From the NCBI GenBank assembly GCA_913054565.1, contig CAJXHW010000050.1:1-9791 (forward strand): 9,791 nt of DNA, given 5' to 3'. This DNA comes from an uncultured Kordia sp. Lineage in GTDB: Bacteria; Bacteroidota; Bacteroidia; Flavobacteriales; Flavobacteriaceae. The first letter of the stretch is position 1. Each line of letters starts with the position of its first letter. A program made the translations under genes and the position numbers. Of the stretch, positions 6,766 through 9,791 are shown one piece after another. The notes beneath the pieces were generated by a model. It had not been told where the DNA came from and did no database searches. It was given only the letters and a program-made list of their open reading frames with translations.

Positions 6766-7398
6766 TTACTTTTTAGCGATGATAATTAAATCGGTAGTTT
6801 TAGCATCTTCTTTTTGAGGGAATTTTTGTAGTATTGAAAATACAATATTCAAACCATTATCTTTTATAGCATCAGTAATATAACCAATTTCATGGTAGTT
6901 TATAAATAATTGATCCTCTTTATTATGACTAGAGCTTTGGAATTTTGAATTTGAGTTTAAACCCTCCATTGTACTAATGTATAGAATCCCATCTTTTTTT
7001 AATAATTGAGTCATAGAGTTAATAAGTTCTATGGCATTTTCTTTTGATAAATAAGGTAATAAAAAAGCACATACAACCCCATGATAGCATTTGTTTAGGT
7101 TGTGAATATGCTTGGCTTCCATGACTTTAAATGATGCTGTAGGATTGTTCTTTTTTGCTAAAGCAATCATATTTGGTGCAATATCAATACCTAAGATGTT
7201 AAAGTAAGGGCGTTGCTTTAAAAGATATTGTGTAACATTTCCAGGGCCACAACCTACATCTAGAATATGTGGCTTATTAGAGTGTATTTCATTACAGAAT
7301 GTATCTAATACTTTTTCATATAAATCAACAGACATATACTGTTCTTCATATTTGTCAGCATATTTATTGAACATTGTTTTGATGCTAGATAAATTCAT
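6766..7398 (-). CDS. Class I SAM-dependent methyltransferase (substrate unknown)
   Basis: This is a 210-residue Rossmann-fold methyltransferase of the Methyltransf_11/25 type. Motif I is HILDVGCGPGNVT (44-56), the glycine loop that binds S-adenosylmethionine. The acidic residue after strand 2 is Asp72 in GIDIAPNM, which contacts the ribose. VVCAFLLPYL (108-117) is the motif IV region, and LLKKDGILYIST (132-143) is the strand 5 segment. The N-terminal helix MFNKYADKYEEQY (9-21) resembles those of BioC/UbiE-like enzymes. No substrate domain is recognisable, so it may act on a small molecule, a lipid or another acceptor. It starts 9 bases after the zinc-ribbon gene stop, so co-transcription and translational coupling are likely. 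It has no visible promoter of its own. It is cytosolic, with no signal peptide. Confidence 0.88.
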   Translation of the reverse strand: MNLSSIKTMFNKYADKYEEQYMSVDLYEKVLDTFCNEIHSNKPHILDVGCGPGNVTQYLLKQRPYFNILGIDIAPNMIALAKKNNPTASFKVMEAKHIHNLNKCYHGVVCAFLLPYLSKENAIELINSMTQLLKKDGILYISTMEGLNSNSKFQSSSHNKEDQLFINYHEIGYITDAIKDNGLNIVFSILQKFPQKEDAKTTDLIIIAKK

Positions 7399-7407
7399 GG
7401 TTATTTA

Positions 7408-8517
7408 TTATTGAGTTTGTTGTCCAAAAACAACCACTAGAGCAATAATGATTAAAATTAAAAGGACTGAAAAGAATATTTTCCAGAAAGAATATGGTCT
7501 ATCACCCTCAATTTGACCATTCTGACCATTCACATAGAAATGATACTTTTTATTATTAAATAGATATGAAGAAATATAAATAGGTAATAATATATGTTTG
7601 AATGTTTCCTTGTTTAGGTTCATGTTCAAACTATTAATTCGTTGTGTGTCGCCGCCAATATCTTGTTTTGCCCAAGCAGTGGCTATCTTTTTGGCTTTTT
7701 GGTTAGATTTTAAATGTCCGTCTTGTAGTGATAAAGTGTATTTTTCAGTTACAAAACCAGCTAAATAACTTGAGTTAAAAGGTTCTAGTTGACTTAAATT
7801 CCAAGTGGTAATTTTTTTAGGCAGAGTATTTTTTTTCTTTTCTGATGCACTAATTAAAGTGTCATCAATAAACCCGCTTATAGTTCCTGAAGCTGAACTC
7901 CAACGTGTTTTTTGCACTTGTCTTGTACGCGTTTGATTTTTACCATTAACGGTTGTGTTGTAACTTTCGGTTTCATAGTAATAATCACCACGTTGCCCTT
8001 TATATTCACCGTATAATTCCGCATCAAAAGTCCAATAAGGCACATATAATCCTTTAGTTTTTTCAGGGTCAAGTGCCGCTTTTTTTAGATTGTTTGGTGC
8101 AAACCACAGGCTGTTAACCCATTTTTTAAATATGGTGTGAGATTCGGTGTGAGTTAGTTGAAACGGTAAAATTGCTCCGGGTAAAATCCAATCTTCTAAA
8201 GATGTATCCTCAACAATTAAGGGTTGACTACAATACACACAGTGTAATGATTTGTAATTATCTTCTACATGTTGATTGGCACCACAAGTTTTGCAATGCA
8301 ACATACTGATTTTTTCAGTATGATATTGTCCTCCCATTTTCTCTAAATACGGTAATAGTTCTAATTCTTCAAAAGAAGTTTTAGGTGCTTCAATAGCTTC
8401 TTCATAATTACAATAGCTGCATTTTATTACCGAGGACCCAGGTTTGTATTTTAGCTCTGAACCACAGTTGACACAAGATTTTTTAAGCTCAGATTTTTTA
8501 GGTAGTTCTTGATTCAT
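7408..8517 (-). CDS. Tandem zinc-ribbon protein with a C-terminal membrane helix (YdjG-like)
   Basis: The 369-residue protein has two N-terminal zinc ribbons: C15xxC18 with C33xxC36, and C75xxC78 with C93xxC96. A long soluble region follows, with a conserved-looking LYVPYWTFDAELYGEY stretch (157-172). A single hydrophobic helix lies at about 344-364, followed by only five residues. That architecture predicts a tail-anchored protein with the zinc ribbons in the cytosol. Such proteins are often mislabelled as PriA helicase-like because of the ribbons, but no helicase motif is present. B. subtilis YdjG, also a zinc-ribbon membrane protein, works with the SPFH protein YdjI. The neighbour upstream here is YdjI-like, so I infer that this protein anchors it to the membrane. 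The direct sequence relationship to YdjG is not something I can prove. It lies 81 bases after the SPFH gene, with a hairpin between. Confidence 0.8.
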   Translation of the reverse strand: MNQELPKKSELKKSCVNCGSELKYKPGSSVIKCSYCNYEEAIEAPKTSFEELELLPYLEKMGGQYHTEKISMLHCKTCGANQHVEDNYKSLHCVYCSQPLIVEDTSLEDWILPGAILPFQLTHTESHTIFKKWVNSLWFAPNNLKKAALDPEKTKGLYVPYWTFDAELYGEYKGQRGDYYYETESYNTTVNGKNQTRTRQVQKTRWSSASGTISGFIDDTLISASEKKKNTLPKKITTWNLSQLEPFNSSYLAGFVTEKYTLSLQDGHLKSNQKAKKIATAWAKQDIGGDTQRINSLNMNLNKETFKHILLPIYISSYLFNNKKYHFYVNGQNGQIEGDRPYSFWKIFFSVLLILIIIALVVVFGQQTQ

Positions 8518-8551
8518 TATCTAAAACGATATCCATAGATGTTAACACAAT

Positions 8552-8589
8552 ATTTGAGTATAAGTAACTTATTGTACTTATACTCAAAT
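8552..8589. other. Perfect 15-bp inverted repeat between the SPFH and zinc-ribbon genes
   Basis: The left arm 8552-8566 (ATTTGAGTATAAGTA) and right arm 8575-8589 are exact reverse complements, around an 8-base loop. In the transcript of the flanking minus-strand genes it folds 9 bases after the SPFH stop codon and ends 34 bases before the zinc-ribbon ATG. It is not followed by a U-run on that strand (the next bases read ATTGTG). The short T-run (8589-8593) lies on the plus side. It therefore looks more like an mRNA-stabilising, processing or weakly attenuating hairpin than a standard terminator, although termination is not excluded. Confidence 0.75.
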
Positions 8590-8598
8590 TTTTATAAA

Positions 8599-9735
8599 TT
8601 ATTTATTTGGTAGCGGTGGTGGTACAGAACCTAACAATGCTTGTAGTTCTGTAATTGTATTTAAAGCCGCCCAATTTGTCATACCCTGTTTCCAAACCAA
8701 GGTAGTTGCATTTACTGTTCTTGCAGCAAATAAATGACTCATGCCTTCAAATGATACGGGACCTAACTGTTGTCCGTTTGCAGCATAAAAGTATTGTGTT
8801 TGTTGTGGTAAAGGCGGAGGAGTGTTAGTATTAGTCTGTTGTGGTGTTGTAGTGTTGGTGTTTTGTGTTTGAGGGTTTAACATACCTCCCATTTGTTGGG
8901 CCATAGCAAACCCCATACCCATACCAATTCCTGCACCAGCAGCACCAGATTCATTTCCAGCTGCAATTTCTAATGCTTTAGCCGCTTTAAATTTGGTAAG
9001 TTTATCTAGGTCTAATTTGTTTAATCTGCTATATTCAAAGATCTCTTTTTTGAGTTCTTCTGGCATAGAAACATTTTCAATAAAGAATTTTTCTAAAGAT
9101 ATACCAACAGAAATAAATTCAGGTTGCATAACCTCCAAACAAGTGTCTGATAATTCGGTTGTGTTAGCCGCATAAAGTTCAATTGGTAAATTTGCTTCTC
9201 CAATAGTATCAGTAAAGCGAGTTGATATTAAGCTTTTTAAATGCTCATTAATTTCAAAATTTGTGAAATTATTATCGGTTCCTACAATGTCAGTAATAAA
9301 CTTTCCAGCGTCGTTAATTTTAAAGGCATATGTACCAAACGCTCTTACTTCAACAAAACCAAAACGATCATCATTTAGAGTAACTGGATTTTTTGTACCC
9401 CATTTTTCATCCGTAAATAAGCGCGAATTTACAAAATAAATTTCCGCTTTAAACGGGCTGTTGAATCCGTATTTCCACCCTTTTAATGTCGTTAGTATTG
9501 GTAAGTTTTTGGTGTTTAGTGTATAGGTTCCTGGTTTAAAAACATCAGCTAATTGTCCTTCATTTATAAACACAGCAATTTGCCCTTCACGAACTATTAA
9601 TTGCGCATCATTTTTAATTTCATTTTGGTAACGTTCAAAACGGTGAACTATAGTGTCATTAGAACTGTCAAGCCATTCAATAATGTCAATAAATTCATGA
9701 CTTAACTTCTTTTTTATCTCGTCAAAAATACTCAT
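8599..9735 (-). CDS. SPFH-domain protein of the YdjI / virion-core-like family with C-terminal GYF_2 domain
   Basis: The 378-residue protein lacks a signal peptide or membrane helix. Residues about 20-245 form a YdjI-type SPFH (stomatin/prohibitin) domain, with family landmarks IVREGQIAVFINEG (47-60), LKGWKYGFNSPFKAEIYFVN (84-103) and KWGTKNPV (111-118). Next are a helical segment (about 226-260) and a Gly/Ala/Met-rich stretch (264-285) like that seen in YdjI-type proteins. A Thr/Asn/Gln/Pro-rich linker (286-314) follows, and then a GYF_2 domain (about 315-366: YFYAANGQQLGPVS ... LVWKQGMTNWAAL). PPPLP occurs on both sides of that domain (306-310 and 372-376). SPFH proteins oligomerise as membrane-associated scaffolds. 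B. subtilis YdjI needs its membrane partner YdjG and helps place the phage-shock protein PspA. The next gene here encodes a zinc-ribbon membrane protein, a plausible partner. The cellular role in this organism is inferred. Confidence 0.88.
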   Translation of the reverse strand: MSIFDEIKKKLSHEFIDIIEWLDSSNDTIVHRFERYQNEIKNDAQLIVREGQIAVFINEGQLADVFKPGTYTLNTKNLPILTTLKGWKYGFNSPFKAEIYFVNSRLFTDEKWGTKNPVTLNDDRFGFVEVRAFGTYAFKINDAGKFITDIVGTDNNFTNFEINEHLKSLISTRFTDTIGEANLPIELYAANTTELSDTCLEVMQPEFISVGISLEKFFIENVSMPEELKKEIFEYSRLNKLDLDKLTKFKAAKALEIAAGNESGAAGAGIGMGMGFAMAQQMGGMLNPQTQNTNTTTPQQTNTNTPPPLPQQTQYFYAANGQQLGPVSFEGMSHLFAARTVNATTLVWKQGMTNWAALNTITELQALLGSVPPPLPNK

Positions 9736-9791
9736 TTTTTAAAATTTAAATTGGTTGATTACAAGATAGTAAAAATCTTTTGTAAGTGTGA

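Noticed and set aside
7878..8072. Open frame of 64 codons overlapping the zinc-ribbon gene on the same strand in another frame
   Set aside because: It is internal to the longer gene and has no domain, start context or promoter.
7408..8517. PriA-type helicase or replication factor
   Set aside because: Only zinc ribbons are shared. There are no Walker or helicase motifs, and the protein has a membrane helix.
8820..8880. Short tandem repeat in the SPFH gene linker
   Set aside because: It is low-complexity Thr/Asn/Gln/Pro coding sequence with irregular units, not a true tandem repeat.
8993..9175. Open frame of 60 codons antisense to the SPFH gene
   Set aside because: It overlaps the conserved SPFH region and is Ser/Leu-rich shadow sequence without features.
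9736..9791. Promoter for the SPFH gene
   Set aside because: A TATCTTG (minus strand, 9762-9768) is one base short of TAnnTTTG, and no -33 TTG is visible before the window ends, so I do not call it.

Overview
The window is AT-rich and reads as a chromosomal stretch from a Bacteroidota member, most likely a marine or environmental Flavobacteriia. The support is: no Shine-Dalgarno sequence before any start codon (leaders are A/T-only), repeated matches to the Bacteroidota sigma-A element TAnnTTTG just upstream of genes, and a protein set typical of flavobacteria (ALDH7 dehydrogenase, lipoprotein di-heme peroxidase, PhnA-domain protein, ABC-F factor, DusC-like enzyme). The genus cannot be fixed from the sequence. 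There is no insertion sequence, phage gene, tRNA, rRNA or CRISPR array, and no gene-free stretch longer than about 130 bases.

Layout. Bases 1-1378 (+) hold the 3' nine-tenths of an ALDH7 gene (probable aminoadipate-semialdehyde dehydrogenase). It converges on a di-heme cytochrome c peroxidase lipoprotein (1432-2409, -), and the two share a bidirectional terminator that runs into the peroxidase stop codon. Next on the minus strand are truA (tRNA pseudouridine synthase, 2534-3328) and a PhnA/YjdM-like zinc-ribbon protein (3400-4005), separated by a second bidirectional hairpin terminator. A divergent promoter region (4006-4134) separates the phnA-like gene from a plus-strand ABC-F ATPase gene (4135-5772). 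That gene converges, with a single base between stop codons, on a four-gene minus-strand block.

The minus-strand block, in transcription order, is: a YdjI-type SPFH protein with a C-terminal GYF_2 domain (9735-8599), a double-zinc-ribbon protein with one C-terminal membrane helix (8517-7408), a small class I SAM methyltransferase (7398-6766) and a DusC-like tRNA dihydrouridine synthase (6727-5774). Spacings of 81, 9 and 38 bases suggest at least partial co-transcription. A perfect 15-bp hairpin sits between the first two genes, and the dus gene has its own -10-like element.

Function. Most of the window is housekeeping: amino-acid catabolism, peroxide removal, tRNA modification and ribosome-associated ATPase activity. 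The most interesting part is the SPFH plus zinc-ribbon/TM pair. It resembles the YdjI-YdjG partnership that, in Bacillus subtilis, links a PspA-type phage-shock protein to the membrane. Here the SPFH partner ends in a GYF_2 domain bracketed by two PPPLP motifs. No PspA gene lies inside the window. The window ends 56 bases upstream of the SPFH gene, so its full operon is not visible. Functions are inferred from motifs read by eye; no database search was run.
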